Shown: piece by piece, positions 1 to 12,036 of the stretch
Numbering within the stretch: position 1 is the stretch's first letter
Layout: each line of letters opens with the position of its first letter
NCBI GenBank assembly: GCA_963768025.1
Contig: CAVYGM010000005.1
Location: forward strand, 153,046-217,045
Length of the DNA: 64,000 nt
Reading direction: 5' to 3'
DNA from: CAVYGM01 sp963768025
Lineage (GTDB): Bacteria; Bacteroidota; Bacteroidia; Cytophagales; Spirosomataceae
Program-made: the position numbers and the translations under genes
Notes under the pieces: model-generated
Seen by the model: only the letters and a program-made list of their open reading frames with translations
The model's database searches: none
What the model was told of the DNA's origin: nothing

Positions 1-551
1 CCTAATCTGCATCAGCATGCGGTTCCAGTGGGTTGTCCGCTGCCAGCAGGTCTACCCGCTGGTCGGGAGAAGGGGTAAGCAGGATCACCTCGATGTTCTG
101 CGCCAATGCTTTTTTGATCATGTCTTCCCAGGCTTCCTTTGCTTTTTCCAGCCCCATAAAGCGGTCGTTGAGGGCGTAGTCGATCAGCAGCACGTCGGGC
201 CGGTGTACTCAGCACCTCCTTCTCCAACCGGAGGCTGCCTTTCTGGGAGTTTTCGCCACCGATGGCCGTTACGATCACGTTGATCACGGCGTAGGGGTAC
301 TTTTCTTTAAGCGCTCTTCAGAACCAGGTGCGGGTAGATTCCAGCGTATGTACCTCGTGGTCGTGCCAGAAACCAGCCGGCACCGAGTGCCCATGGAAGA
401 CGATATTGACCGTCCGGTTTTTGGGCCATACCGCATTAAGTTCTTTCTTCACTTCGGCCAAGTACTCCTTTTGGTCAGCTACCTGTGCCTGTCCAATGAG
501 GGAAAATGAAAAAAGAAATAGGGTACCTAGCATCCAGCCACGGTATTTCAT
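1..551 (-). CDS. SGNH/GDSL-type esterase, partial and frameshifted
   Basis: Probable secreted carbohydrate esterase of the SGNH hydrolase superfamily, likely removing acyl groups from a glycan before the neighbouring glycosidases act. A signal peptide ends near IGQAQ. The nucleophile block FHGHSVPAGF lies around residue 51, a GGENS block follows, and DYALNDR matches the family's GxND-like block. Reading moves between frames near position 310 and again near 200. The C-terminus, with the expected Asp-His block, lies off the window, although a DQR segment near the edge may belong to it. Its start overlaps the stop of the GH106 gene upstream, so it is the last visible member of the PUL. The superfamily assignment is fairly safe; the substrate is inferred from context only. 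Confidence 0.7.
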
Positions 552-3533
552 GGTTTAGCAGGTTTGACGGTTAGTATGGTGACAGGCCCCAACAATCCCG
601 ATTTTTTAAGAGGTACCTCCCCCCAGGGCGTCAGGTTTTTGTTGGCTTTCACAATATTGGTATTCGTAAATTTTTCGCCGGTGAGCGCATCACCCGTCAT
701 GCGGTTGGACCAGGTGTTAGCTACCTCTACTTTCAGCTGATTCGTTCCTGCTTTGACGGCGTCGGTAATGTCAAAGCGGTGCGGCTTTGACCAGGTGATG
801 CCCATCGGTTTACCATTCACCCATACCTCGGCTACTTCGGCTATGTCGCCCAGATCCAGGTATATTCGACCATCGGTTGGGAGCTGGTTCATTTCAAAAG
901 ATTTATCATACGCCGCTATACCCGAAAAGTACCTGATCCCTTTTTCGGGGGCTTCCGTCCAGGACATCAGCTTCGGGAAGGTAGTCTTGTCAGGAGCACC
1001 CCAATTTTTGGGAAAGATAAGGTTCCACGCACCCGTCAGCGTCGTGACGGGCGTCAGCGCCTCTACCCGCTGCGAGGCGGAGCCTTTTTTTACCTCAAAA
1101 GGCTTGTTCTCCAAAGCGTAAAAACCGTTAGCAGTATAGTGTACCATCGGTGGATTACCTCCGGCGCTGGCGACCGGCTGGTAGTGAGCGCCGGGCTTCT
1201 CGTTGGTGAAGGCTACAAAGCAGGAGCCGAAGGGCGGGAGGGTCAGTGGTATAGCGGTATGAGAGCCACTCTGTTCATAGATAGAAACCGGAGCGATATC
1301 CCCTGTTACTGGGTCCCAGAGCTGGGGGGATTTGTTGATCTGCCGGAAGCTGACGTTCCGCGACACCCACTGATCGGTGGTATTGCGAATCAGATAAAAA
1401 TCGCTGCCGTTTTTAACGTAGTGAATATAGTCCAGGGTACCTGCTTTCTGGTCGGGGTAGCTGAAATCAGGGGCGACCTGTAAAGCTGCCAGTACCTGCG
1501 CGGGTCCGGTATTAGCGTATATTTTTCCTTTTTCCCGGTTAGTGGCTGAAAAAGCCTTTGTCGTCCATAAGGTGTTGGCCAGGCTGGCTACCCCGGAGGT
1601 AGCCTGGGGCTGGTGGTTCAGGCCTGCTGCCCGCACGGGCTTTTGCCCGACGATAATAGCACCCTGTTGGGCCAGTACCCTAAGCTTCGCCAGCGCTTCC
1701 GGGTTCATTTCTGATTCATTCCCCACGGTAAGTACCTTGTACCGACCCACGCCGGGAAGTACCAGTTCGCCCTTGTCGACAGTCAGGTTTTTTATGAGAA
1801 TTTCGGTATTAATAATCTCGTAGTCATAGCCCGGCCCGACGCTGAACCGCGTGTTTTTGGGAGGTACCAGATTAGGAACATTGTCGCCGTAGTAGTAGAG
1901 AACATCGGCCACAAAGTCGGTGTTCTGCAAGATGTAGGAAATGCGACTCAAATACTCATTGAAGGGCTTTATTTTGGGCCACCAGGCGCGCCGGTCGTTG
2001 TAGTGGGTACCGGCAAAGTAGGCTATTCCTGGATACCCGAAGCCCGATGGATTGTGCGGGAAGCCATGAATTACCAACCGATTCAGCCCTTCGCAGAAGG
2101 CCCGATCGGCAAAAACCTTTAAGTCAGCCGGGCCCTCCTGCCAGTCCCAGTAGCTGGTGAAGGCTTCTTCTTCCACCATGCCCCGCTTATAGATGTGCGA
2201 AGCGGCGGCGATTTCCTTCACGAGCCACACCATATCCACGCTGTCTTTGTCGTAGTAGGGGCGTTTATACCAAAACTCGCCACGCGGAATGTCCAGCGAG
2301 CCCAGCGCTTTCAGCGTCTCGACCGGAATATGGTGCATGTGCCCCGGACCACCCGCTTCGGAGGTAATTTTCAACCCGTGCTTGTTGCATATTTCCTTCG
2401 ACTTCCGGTAGTGGTTGTTGATCATCAATTCCGAAAAAGTCTTCGTAAAATCGTAGGTAAAGTTTTCCTGCGTTTTCGCGTCAAACAGCTCGGGATTGTA
2501 AATGGCGGGGATGAATTTGTAAATGTCGTAGCCGTGCAGCTTCCGGAAGGTAGCGGGCAGCGAGGAGGTCCAGGTAAATTCCTTGGCTTCGTAGCTGGCC
2601 AGGTACAGGTACTTTAAGGCGCTATTACTTAAATCTCCTAGGCGGGGTTTAAGGCGGTCGATGAAGTACATCAGGTGCATTTCAGTAGCCGTCGAATCAA
2701 AATGATCGATAATCGGCCCCACCGAATTGGGCGTAGGCCGGATCAGCTGCTCTCCCGAGTTGGAACAAACGTAGCGGTACACGTCCCAATCCCCGGCGGG
2801 CGCTTTCCAGGAAAGCATTTCGGACGTGGGATCAAAGTACCGGGTGAGGTTGATGATCCTGGAAGTGTCGGCCAGGTTTTTAGCCCCGGCTGGTACGGCG
2901 ATGACCGCTACTTCTTCCCGGTACACGGGCCTGCCGGTTTCGTCGTACTCGATCGGGCGCGGGTTGCCGTTGCGGTCGGGCGTGATGGTCGGGAAGGGTA
3001 GTTTCACGTTCGCGGCGGTAGTACCGCTTACCGGGGTTTTAGAAAAATAGAGTGTTTTGGCCGCGTACTTGGGCTTTACCCAGCTTCCGCCCGCGTTCCA
3101 GCTGCTGGCCAGGTTCAGGCCCACTTCCAGGTCCAGCTTGCCGGCTTCCTTGATGGCCATCTCAATCACATCCAGCGACTCGTCGCCCATGTAGGCAGGT
3201 CCCGCCGGGATGATTCCGTTGGGGTCGCTGGCGGGGGGCAGGCCAATTTCAAAAATATCCACGCCCCCCAGCCCGGCGTTTTTGATAGCCAGCAGCTCCT
3301 CTTTGAGCCGCACCTTATCCACGTAGCCATTGAGCCACCACCAGTATACCTTCGGCCGCGCCTGAATTGGCGGATTTTTAAATCCGGCTTTCAGGGCGGT
3401 GAGGTCAGCGTCGGCTTTTTGGGTGGTGCTGAATGAGAATAAGTACCGTAGCAACCAGTACGACCAGCAGGCCAAGTACCTTCCAACGGGCCATACATTG
3501 CTTTTTTGAAATAGTACCAATAAAACTTTTCAT
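548..3533 (-). CDS. GH106-type alpha-L-rhamnosidase (copy 1)
   Basis: Large exported glycosidase of about 990 residues resembling family GH106, whose known members release L-rhamnose from pectins and other rhamnose-containing glycans. The N-terminal catalytic region carries YWWWLNG near residue 60, GVDIFEIG and LNLASSWNAGG. A C-terminal beta-sandwich (VAEVWVNGKPMG, then VANTWSNR) is a galactose-binding-like module typical of the family. The longest open frame begins at a TTG in position 3520, but an ATG at 3533 in the adjacent frame encodes a convincing export signal (KVLGLLVVLVATVLIL) and rejoins the main frame through one indel at a run of A's near 3430. I therefore place the start at 3533. 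It follows a paralogue with a 7-bp gap. Confidence 0.85.
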
Positions 3534-3540
3534 ACCAAAA

Positions 3541-6483
3541 CTATTGAACGGGTTGCACATGCTGAATCGTCACGGGGCCCATCAGGCCGGATTCTACCAG
3601 GGGCGTTTCCGACCACAGCAGCTCCCGCGAGCCCCGTACTTTCAGGTTGGTCCGGGTATAGTTTTCCTTTTCGTTGATATCCCCGATGATCCGGTTTGCC
3701 CACGTATTGATCACTTCTACCCGCAATGCGTTCTCGCCGGGTTTGATAACGTCCGTCACGTCGTAGCGGTAGGGAGCGGCCCAGGTAATGCCCAATGATT
3801 TCCCGTTCAGCCATACTTCGGCCACTTTGCCCACCTTCCCCAGATCCAGATACACCCGGCCCGACTGATTCGGCCGGTTTGTTGTAGGTAAAGGTTTTGG
3901 TGTACATGCCGGAGCCGGCGTAGTGCGCTATTCCTTTGTCAGGAGATTTTGTCCAGGAAATAAGCTCCGGGAAAGTAGCGGTTTCGGGTGCCCCCCAGCC
4001 TTTGGTAAACTGCACGTCCCACGCCCCTTTGATAGGCTGGCTCTGGATGGTATTCGCTACTTTTTTTGAATTTGACGTACCCTTCAATTCATAAGAACCA
4101 TTCTCCATAAACTGCAATCCCTGCGGGGTATACGCAAACAGCGGCGGGTGCGCGGAGGCAGAGGTGACGGCCTGGTAACGGGGCGTAGTACTCCCTTTGG
4201 TAAAGACCACAAAGTACGAGCCGTAGGGGCCGAAGGTGAGAGGTACCTGTACCTGGTCGCCCGCCGGATTGTAGACACTGATTGGAATAATCTCCCCCGT
4301 TACCGGATTCCAAAGCTCGGGCGATTTGCCCGGCTGCCGGAAGGATACGAGCCGGGATAGGGCCTTGTCGCTGGTGTTGCGGACGAAGTAAAAGTCCAGA
4401 TCGCCTTTTTTATGGTGGATAAAGTCAAGTACCGGCTGACTCTTTTTCATGTAGTCCAGCCGCTGCGAGCCTTTGTCGGGGTAGTCAAAATCGGGCTTTA
4501 CGTTCATTTTTTGCAGGATTTGCAAAACCGGAGTTGTAAACACTTTTCCTTTTTTTAGATCATTTTGCGAAAATGCCCCCGAACCACTCCACAGCCGGTC
4601 GGCTACGGGTTGGCTGGCTCCCCACACGCCCGTGGGTTTGGTACCGGTAATGATGGCTCCTGCCTTAGCGAGTTCTTCCAGCTTTTTGAGTACCGCCGGA
4701 TCATTGCCCACGATTTCGTCCAGCGCCAGTACTTTAAACTGCGCCCCGTACGGCAGGGTGAGCAGCCCGTCTTTGACGGTGACATCGTTCAGCAGTTTTT
4801 CGGTATTGATAATCTCGTAGTCATACCCGGAGCCAACGGCAAAGCGGCTGTTCTTGGGCGTGCCGAAATTAGGTACCCGGTTGCCGTAGTAGTAGAGTAC
4901 ATCGGCGACAAAGTCGGTTTCCTGCAGGACGTACGATACCCGCGCCAGGTAGTCGTTGAAGGGTTTTACCTTGGGCCACCAGGTGGTTTTGACGTTGAAG
5001 TGGGTACCGGCGGCGTACACATTTCCCGGAAAACCCTCCTTGGTGGGATTATGGGTAAAGCCGTGAATGACGGCCCGGCTCATACCCTCGCAGAAAGCCC
5101 GGTCGCCGATGGGGCGCATATCGCCGGGGCCTTCCTGCCAGTTCTGGAAGCTGGTGAAGGCTTCCAGTTCGGTGATCTTGCGCTGGTAGAGGTGCGAAGC
5201 GGCGGCAATTTCCTTGACCAGCATCAGCAGATCAACGCTGTCTTTGGTTTCGTCGAGCCGTTCGTGGTTGATCCAGAACTCGCCGCGGGGTACGTCCAGC
5301 GAACCCAGCGCTTTGATCGCCTCCACGGGTACGTTGTGCAGCGGCGGCCCCGGCCCGCCCGACTCCGATATCAGGTTCAGTCCGTAGCTGTTGGCAATTT
5401 CTCTTCCTTTCCGATAGTGATTGTTGATCATTAGCTCGGAGATGGTCTTGTTCAGATCCTGCCGGAAACGGTCGGTGGTCGTGGGGTCAAAAGCGGTTTT
5501 ATTGAAAATATAGGGAAGGAATTTCGCTACGTCGTAGCCGTTCAGCTTCTTAAACTCGCTGGCAAGTGAAGGCGTCCACAGGGCATTTTTGGCTTCAAAG
5601 CTGGCCAGGTACAGGTTCTTCAAGGCGGTTTTGCGGAAGTCGCCCAGTACCGGTTTCAGCCGGTTGATGAAGTACATGAAGTGCATCCGGGTGGCCGTCG
5701 AGTCGAAATGATCGATGATGGGTCCTTTGGAATTGGGGCTGGGCAGCAGTAGCGGGTCGCCGGAGTTGGAGCAGACGTAGCGGTGGATTTCCCAGGTGCC
5801 GGTAGGTACCTGCCAGTTCAGCGTTTCGGTTTTGGGGTCAAAAAAGCGGGAAACATTGACGATCCGGGCCGTATCGAGGTAGTTGCCGGACTGGACCGGA
5901 ATGGCCAGTACCGCCACTTCCAGACTGTACACGGGCTTGCCGTCCGGCCTGAACTGGATCAGCAAATCTTCGCCTTTGGCATCTTTACGGGGGATGTCCG
6001 GGATAAGGTACTTTGATCGACTGACGACCAGCCTTATCCACCCTCATTTTAGAAAAATAAAGCGACTTGGCCGCGTACTCGGGCGTGACCCAGCTTCCGC
6101 CGGCGTTCCAGCTACTGGCCAGGTTCAGGCCCACTTCCAGGCCCAGTTTGCCGGCTTCCTTAATGGCCATGGTGATCGTATTCAGCGACTCATCACCCAT
6201 AAAGGCTGGACCCGCGGGTACCAGTCCGTCGGGCCGGAAGCCGATTTCAAAAATATCCACGCCACCCAGTCCGGCCTGCTTGATGCTCCGCAGTTCTTCT
6301 TTGAGCAGGGTCGTGTCGGTATGGCCGTTGAGCCACCACCAGTACACCTTGGCGCGGGAGGTACCCTGGGGATCTTTGAAACCCGCCTGCATGGTTTTCA
6401 GATCCTGGGCGTGGGTGGTACCCGCCATCCAGCAGCAGGTAAAAAGTAGGAATAGCCAGGAATTTAAAACTATATTTTTTCAT
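3541..6483 (-). CDS. GH106-type alpha-L-rhamnosidase (copy 2), frameshifted
   Basis: Second GH106-like exported rhamnosidase, about 980 residues when the frames are joined, and a tandem paralogue of the next gene downstream. It shares YWWWLNG, GVDIFEIG, SSWNAGGSW, the FDSTATRMHFMYFINRLKP block and the C-terminal NGKSLGITWAAP beta-sandwich. Three frame changes are visible: near 6430, just after the signal peptide that starts at 6483 (MKKYSFKFLAI); near 5980; and near 3870, within the C-terminal domain. Sequence on both sides of each stays family-like, so these look like sequencing errors rather than decay. The two copies differ clearly, so they may cut different rhamnosyl linkages. It sits directly downstream of the sulfatase. 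Confidence 0.82.
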
Positions 6484-6517
6484 TTCTTTAAGGATTTAGG
6501 AAGAATACATGCTCTGG

Positions 6518-7923
6518 TCAGGGGATCGGGATACTATCCTGGTTTTTGGTCATCCACTGATTCAGACTCTTTTTCAGCCGGGCCTTTACCGGCTGGTAGT
6601 TGGTTTCGTAGGCCAGGTTTTTCGTTTCGCCGGGGTCGTTCCACAGGTCAAACAGCTGCTCGTTGTAGGCGCCCTGGTTGTACACATTGTACTTGTACCG
6701 CTGGTCCCGGATCATCCGGGCGTGGCGCGATTCGTTTTCTTTGTCATCTTCCAGTTGCACCACCACATAGTCGCGCAGGGAAGCCTCAGGATTTTCCAGG
6801 ACTTTACGGAGACTGGTACCGGTAAACGCGGGCGGATTCGGAATACCGGCGTAGTCACACAAGGTCGGAGCCAGGTCAATGTTCGACACCAGTTGCTTCC
6901 GGTCAATGCGTCCTTCGGGGATATGGCCTTTCCAGCTAATGCCAAACGGAACCAAAACGGCTTCTTCGTACAGACTCAGCTTAGCGGCCCATTTGTGCGC
7001 CGCCGACCCGTCGCCGTGGTCGCTGGTGAACACGATAATGGTGTTCTCATCCAGCTTCTGTTCGCGCAGGGCGTTCATGATCTTGCCGATTTCGCCATCC
7101 ACCATCTCCGCGAAGCGGTAGTAGTGGTACAGATACGCCCGCCAGTCTTCGTCCGAGTAGTGCTGCGTGCGCAGCAGTTCGTCGCCGTAGTGGTCCATCA
7201 GCCGCTTCTCCTCCAGCCACTGAGGCTCCTTCATGGGAGGATTGAAGTTGGGCGGTAAAGGCGGTAGCGGGGCTTTGATCTCTGAGGCTTTGGCGTAGCT
7301 ATCCGGCCGGCGGGGTACATGACAGATGTCGTGTGGGTTGTGCAGCGATACCGCCAGCAAAAAGGGTTTGGCGTCTTTGTAGCCTTTCAGGTATTTGACG
7401 GCCGCGTCGGCAATGGGGCGGTCGGTATCTTCGCCCAGTTCCCAGGATTTGTCCAGGGACTGGAAAGGAATGACTTTGAATCCATTTACAGAATCCTTGC
7501 CGGTCTGGGCGGGATAGGACTCGGGCAAATGCCACTTGCCGGTCCAGGCGGTGTTATAGCCCGCCTTGCCAAAAATAGTACCCAGGGTCGGAATGGAAGG
7601 AGAGATATGGGCCGAGTTGTTCCAGACCACGCCGGTCTCGTGGGGCATGCGTCCCGTGATCAGGCTGCTCCGCGAAGGCCCGCAGACGGGGGAACTGCAG
7701 TAGGATTCGGTAAAGTAGACGCCCCGTTTGGCCAGGGCATCCATGTTGGGGGTTTTCAGATTCGGATTCCCCATCAGGCTCAGGCAGTCATTCGTCTGCT
7801 GATCCGTCATGATGATCAGGACGTTGGGGCGCTGGGGAGCAGCCTAGGAGGTGTAGTTTTAAAACCGTACAGCAGGGCCGCTCCTGCGCATAATCACTAT
7901 CGTTAGAATCCTGTCTTTTTCAT
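6518..7923 (-). CDS. Secreted family S1 sulfatase
   Basis: Type I sulfatase that would remove sulfate esters from the glycan handled by this PUL. The formylglycine motif CGPSR is present at about residue 43 of the clean frame starting at 7810, so a Cys-type maturation by a sulfatase-modifying enzyme is expected. An N-terminal metal block (NVLIIMTDQQ) and a second one (FTSDHGDGSAAHKW) are also visible, with TGKWHLP between them. The clean frame opens inside the first metal block. An ATG at 7923 followed by frame-disrupted sequence probably supplies the true N-terminus and signal peptide. No candidate maturase lies in the window. S1 subfamily and sulfate position cannot be assigned by eye. Confidence 0.85.
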
Positions 7924-7983
7924 GTTATGGTCTATTTTTTTCTATTTGTACTTCATTTTAGCAGCGCCTGGTGCCGCCTTTAA

Positions 7984-10526
7984 TTACCAGGATACCACCA
8001 GGTTTCCGGTCACGTTCTCCACCACATAATGCTTTCCAAACTGATCCTCGCCTTTCCGAAAAGGTACCTGCCCCGTTTTCCAGGGATAGGAGGCGTTCAC
8101 GTAGGCGCGGAACTGCTGATCCGTCACGTGGTCTTCGGGATAAATACGGACGGTGGCATTTTTCAATCCGTCCACGCTGTAGCGCTTGGTTACGTCCTTT
8201 TTGTCCGGAATGAAGCTCCTTGAACGAGACAATACCATCCTGCTGCTCCACAAACACCCGGCTTTCGCGGTTCCAGGAGGTAGGCATGGTGTAGGTGGAA
8301 GTACCCTTGTCCAGTTTGGTTTCCAGTCCCAGCAGCAGCGGGGCTCCCTGCTGGAATTTGAAGCGCTGCTTCACGGTACTATTGGGATTGTAGCCCGAGA
8401 ATATAAACGCATTATTGGAGCGGGCCACGGTAAGTACCGGATTCTTGATGGAAGGGTCCTGCTTCTCTACCCCGTGGCTGATGCCAAACTCGGGCAGCAC
8501 GTAACGCAGGTGCAGCGGGCCAGATAAAGTACTTATCCGGATCATCGGGAGTGAGCAACCGACCACCCGTAAAGCTACTGGAATTAGTTCCCCGCAGGTA
8601 GGCGACTTTACCGCCCTGCCATTCGGGTTTGGTCCGTACCCACACCGCATCCCGGCTTTTACCCGCCTGCTCTACCTGAACCAGTAGTTTGGTACCGGCA
8701 TCGTTGCGGTTTTTCAGAGAAGTACGGAAGCCGCCGCCACTGAACAGCGACCGGTGGTTGATGACGCTGGGGTACCCTTTTTCCAGAATATCAGTAGTAT
8801 AGTTGGTCTTCATTTTGAATTCACCTTCGAGCGGCGCTTCGTTTTTCTGATTCAGAAAGTCCAGAAAAGCCGGGCTGGAATGGTCAGTTGGGCCGAAAAT
8901 GATCAGTTTGCCCCCCTTTTGAACAAAACCCATCAGGGCTTTTTCCAACGATGACCCGGCATCCGGCGCAATCGTTACCAGCGTGGATTCTTTGAAGTAC
9001 TCTGGATTTTTGGCCAGTACCGATTGAAATGAAGTCGTGGAAATGACCGTATTCAGCGGCAGACCGTTGTTGATCGCCTGCCGGATGTACCAGTCGCCGT
9101 AGTATACTTCCTGCAAGCGTTCTTCGGACTGGTACGCCCATTGGTGGTATTCATCAAACGGGTACACCCACACCAGCGGGCCGGGGGCCGTCGGGGCATC
9201 GTAGCGGGCTTTCAGGATATGCGGCGTGACTTCGTCGGGTACCTGCGTGGGCATTTCGCCCAGGGAGTTGTCGATGGTCAGGAAGTTCAGGTGCGTGGGG
9301 ATACCAATTTTTCCGTTGGCATCAATCCGGCTGACGGCCATGGGCAGGTAAATGTCGTGCGGCTCGCGCCCGTAGCGGTCCAGCCAGGGGCTGTTGAGCC
9401 ACCAGGGGTCGTGGGTGTAGTACCGGAACAGGAAGCGGTTGTCGGGCAGTTCGGCCATGCGCGACATGTATCCCACCATTTCCAGACCAAAATCGCCGTC
9501 CAGGGCCGCCCAGGGAGAGTTGGGCGGGGGAAGCATGTTGTAGCCTCCTTCGTAGATCTGTTTGAGATTGACGGCATCGCGCGCCAGATCGGCACCCACC
9601 GAGAGGTTGGTACCTCGCGTTTGAATTTGAAAAGTGGGGCATTCCTTTCGGAAAAGCTGCCAGAATTCGTTGATTTTGTCGGTAAGACCCGCCAGTTTTT
9701 CCTGTTCAAATTCTTTACCCGTAAAGGTGGCTCCGGTGGCCGACCAGCCCTCGGCCCCAAACCCGAAGCCGTTGCTGAACCAGATGTAATCGTAGCCCAG
9801 ATCTTTCAGAAAGTGCTGGCTCTGCCGGCCGAAGAAGGTACCAAAGGGCGTATTGGCCGGAATACCGTTGGGAAAACCGGCGTAGGAGCCTTTATCGGCA
9901 TTCAGAACGGAGTAGCTGCTCACGAAGCTCTTGTGCCCCATGGCACTACCGCCCAGGATTTCCGGATGCTTTTTGTACTTAAATTCCGATTTGGCAAATT
10001 CGGGGCCCGGATCGAACGTCGCCCCCACCAGAATAGGTTTGCCCGTGACTTCTTCGGCCTTCTTCTTTCAACGGTCTGAATGATGAAATTTCAGATCGCC
10101 GTAGGTAAAGGCGGGCGGGTTTTCCATGTAGAGGTAGGCCCGCTCGTGGATGGACAGTTCTACCGGCCCCGAGCCTACTTCGTGTTTGGTATTGGGGTTG
10201 CCCAGGTACTTCGCCCATTCGAGCGGCTGACTGAGGGTACCCTTGTAGTCCAGTATTTCGGAGCCATCGCTGGTCCACAGCATCACCGACACCGTATCGG
10301 TATGGCGCAGCAGCGAATGCCACTGGGTAAACATCTCCGTGGCTACCTCACGGATGTAGGCCTTATCATTTTTCTTAAAAGGCTTTAAGGACGCTTCCAG
10401 CGTGATATTTTGAAATGGTTTTCCCCTTAGCGTCGATAAGTTGGATTGGGCATTAACGAAAAAGGGTACAAGAAAAAATAAGAGCCCTATCCAACCACCG
10501 AGAAAACTTCTAATTAAACGTATCAT
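7984..10526 (-). CDS. Large secreted protein of unknown family, frameshifted
   Basis: About 840 residues when three frames are joined. I do not recognise the family. A signal peptide (FLGGWIGLLFFLVPFFVNAQ) starts at 10526, and an upstream in-frame ATG at 10595 is less likely. The N-terminal part contains ITLEASLKPF and a DTVSVMLWTSDGSE block. The central part is aromatic- and acid-rich, with DYIWFSNGFGFG, RYYTHDPWWLNSPW and VWVYPFDEYHQWAYQ, a pattern that often lines a (beta/alpha)8 sugar-binding cleft. A later KGGKLIIFGPTDHS segment resembles the Rossmann-like domain that follows the barrel in several glycosidases. Frame changes occur near 10060, 8520 and 8225. Its place between SusD and the sulfatase suggests a glycan-active enzyme, but that is inference. 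Confidence 0.5.
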
Positions 10527-10591
10527 TTCAAATGGGTTTAAGAAAAAGGGAATCCAGGAAGTTCGATTATTCTTCCTGGACCCTAGACGGA

Positions 10592-12026
10592 TCAATAGCC
10601 TGGATTCTGACCCAGGTTAGGGTTGATGTCAATCTCACGCAACGGAATCGGCAGGAGCAGTTCGTGGGGCGCTACTGAAAATTTCAGTCCGTTCTGTTGA
10701 AAGTAGGTATTCATTACGGTTTGTAATCGTCCCGTCCGTACCAGATCGAACCAACGATGACCTTCCAGCAGAAATTCCAATCTCCTTTCCTTTTCGAGCG
10801 CCAGGGAAAAATCAGCCTTGGACAATCCCGACAATGGGGCCAGTCCGGCCCGTTGCCGCACCATATTCAGATACGTGAGCGCTTCGGCGGTACCGTTGGT
10901 TTCGTTCAACGCTTCGGCGTACATCAGCAGCACGTCGGCATAGCGCAGGGCGGTAAAATTGATTCCCCCGTCGCCCACAATGCCGGTCGTGAAATCCACG
11001 AATTTGAGACCGTAGGTTTCCTTTTCGAACTTGCCGGTGTTGAGCCTAACGGAGTCGCCAATGGAGGCTTTTCGCCGTAAGTCCCCCGGTTCGTAGGCAT
11101 TGGCCATCTGTTTGGTGGGTAGTACCCGACCCGAGCCCTGCATGTTGCCGGGGAAAATAGCCATATCGAAGCGGGCGGGGGTGAAAATACTGGAAAATGA
11201 ATTTCCCTCGCCCACATTCCCAGACATGTACTTGATTTCAAAGATAGTTTCCTGTAACTCCCCGTTGCCATTGGTGAATAGCTTTTTGTAATCGGGATTC
11301 AGCGAATAAGTCTTTTGATCGATGACCTCTTTAAGCACATTTTTGGCCAGATCATACTGTTTCGTCGTCAGGTAAACTTTCCCAAGCAGGGTTTTGGCCG
11401 CTCCGGTGGAAGCCTGTGACTTGCTGGGTAGGGAAATTCCATTCAGCAGGCTCGCAGCGTCAGTGAGATCCTTGATGATCAGGGCATACACCTCGCTGAC
11501 GGGCCGGCGGGTCATGTCAAATTCCATGATCGCATTAGGGCTTCGGAAAGTCACATCCACAATGGGGTACATTGCCAAACAAACGAACCAGGTTGAAGTA
11601 GCTGAACGCTCGCAGAAATAGCGATTCACCCTTGAACTGGTTTTTTTGTGCTTCGGTCATGGTCACATCGTCCAGCCTCGACAGGATGTTATTGCTGCGG
11701 GCAATGGTGGCAAAGCTGGTACTCCAAACGGTATTGAGGAAATCATTCGAAGGCGTTGGGTTCATTTCGTCCAGCTCCGTTTCGGCCACGGTGGGTGACG
11801 TCCACCGTATTTCCGCATTGTCGGTCGAAAGGTCGCCGATGTTCACGATAGCCGTATTGTATAAAGCCTGTAATCCGGCATAGTTGCCCACCAAAGCCGT
11901 TTCAAAGTCCTTGGCACTTTTATAAAACGAGACTTCGTTGATCTGATATTCAGGCTGAAGGTTCAGGAAGTCCGAGCAGGATACCATCGTGCTTCCCAAC
12001 AGGATCAATGTGAGGTATTTTTTCAT
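10592..12026 (-). CDS. SusD/RagB-family glycan-binding lipoprotein
   Basis: Outer-membrane lipoprotein that caps the SusC channel and binds oligosaccharide at the cell surface. A lipoprotein signal ends in STMVSCSD, with the lipidated Cys near residue 17. The N-terminal SusD-like motifs include SLFLRAFSYFNLVRLFG. The C-terminal RagB part contains the usual RYADVLLMYAEALNE and LEFLLEGHRWFDLVRTG blocks, and the protein ends in the family's QNPGY. One frame change near 11560 splits it into two open pieces that otherwise make a full-length protein of about 475 residues. It lies 10 bp downstream of its SusC partner and is presumably co-transcribed with it. Confidence 0.92.
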
Positions 12027-12036
12027 AGCAGTAGGA

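Noticed and set aside
3518..3520. TTG start for the first GH106 gene
   Set aside because: It gives no signal peptide. The ATG at 3533 in the neighbouring frame gives a good export signal and needs just one homopolymer indel.
4565..5434. A 289-codon plus-strand frame within the second GH106 gene
   Set aside because: Antisense shadow of a well-conserved glycosidase region with no independent start context or domain.
9141..10079. A 312-codon plus-strand frame over the unknown secreted protein
   Set aside because: It is complementary to a frame with a signal peptide and PUL context, and its own translation is low-complexity and domain-free.
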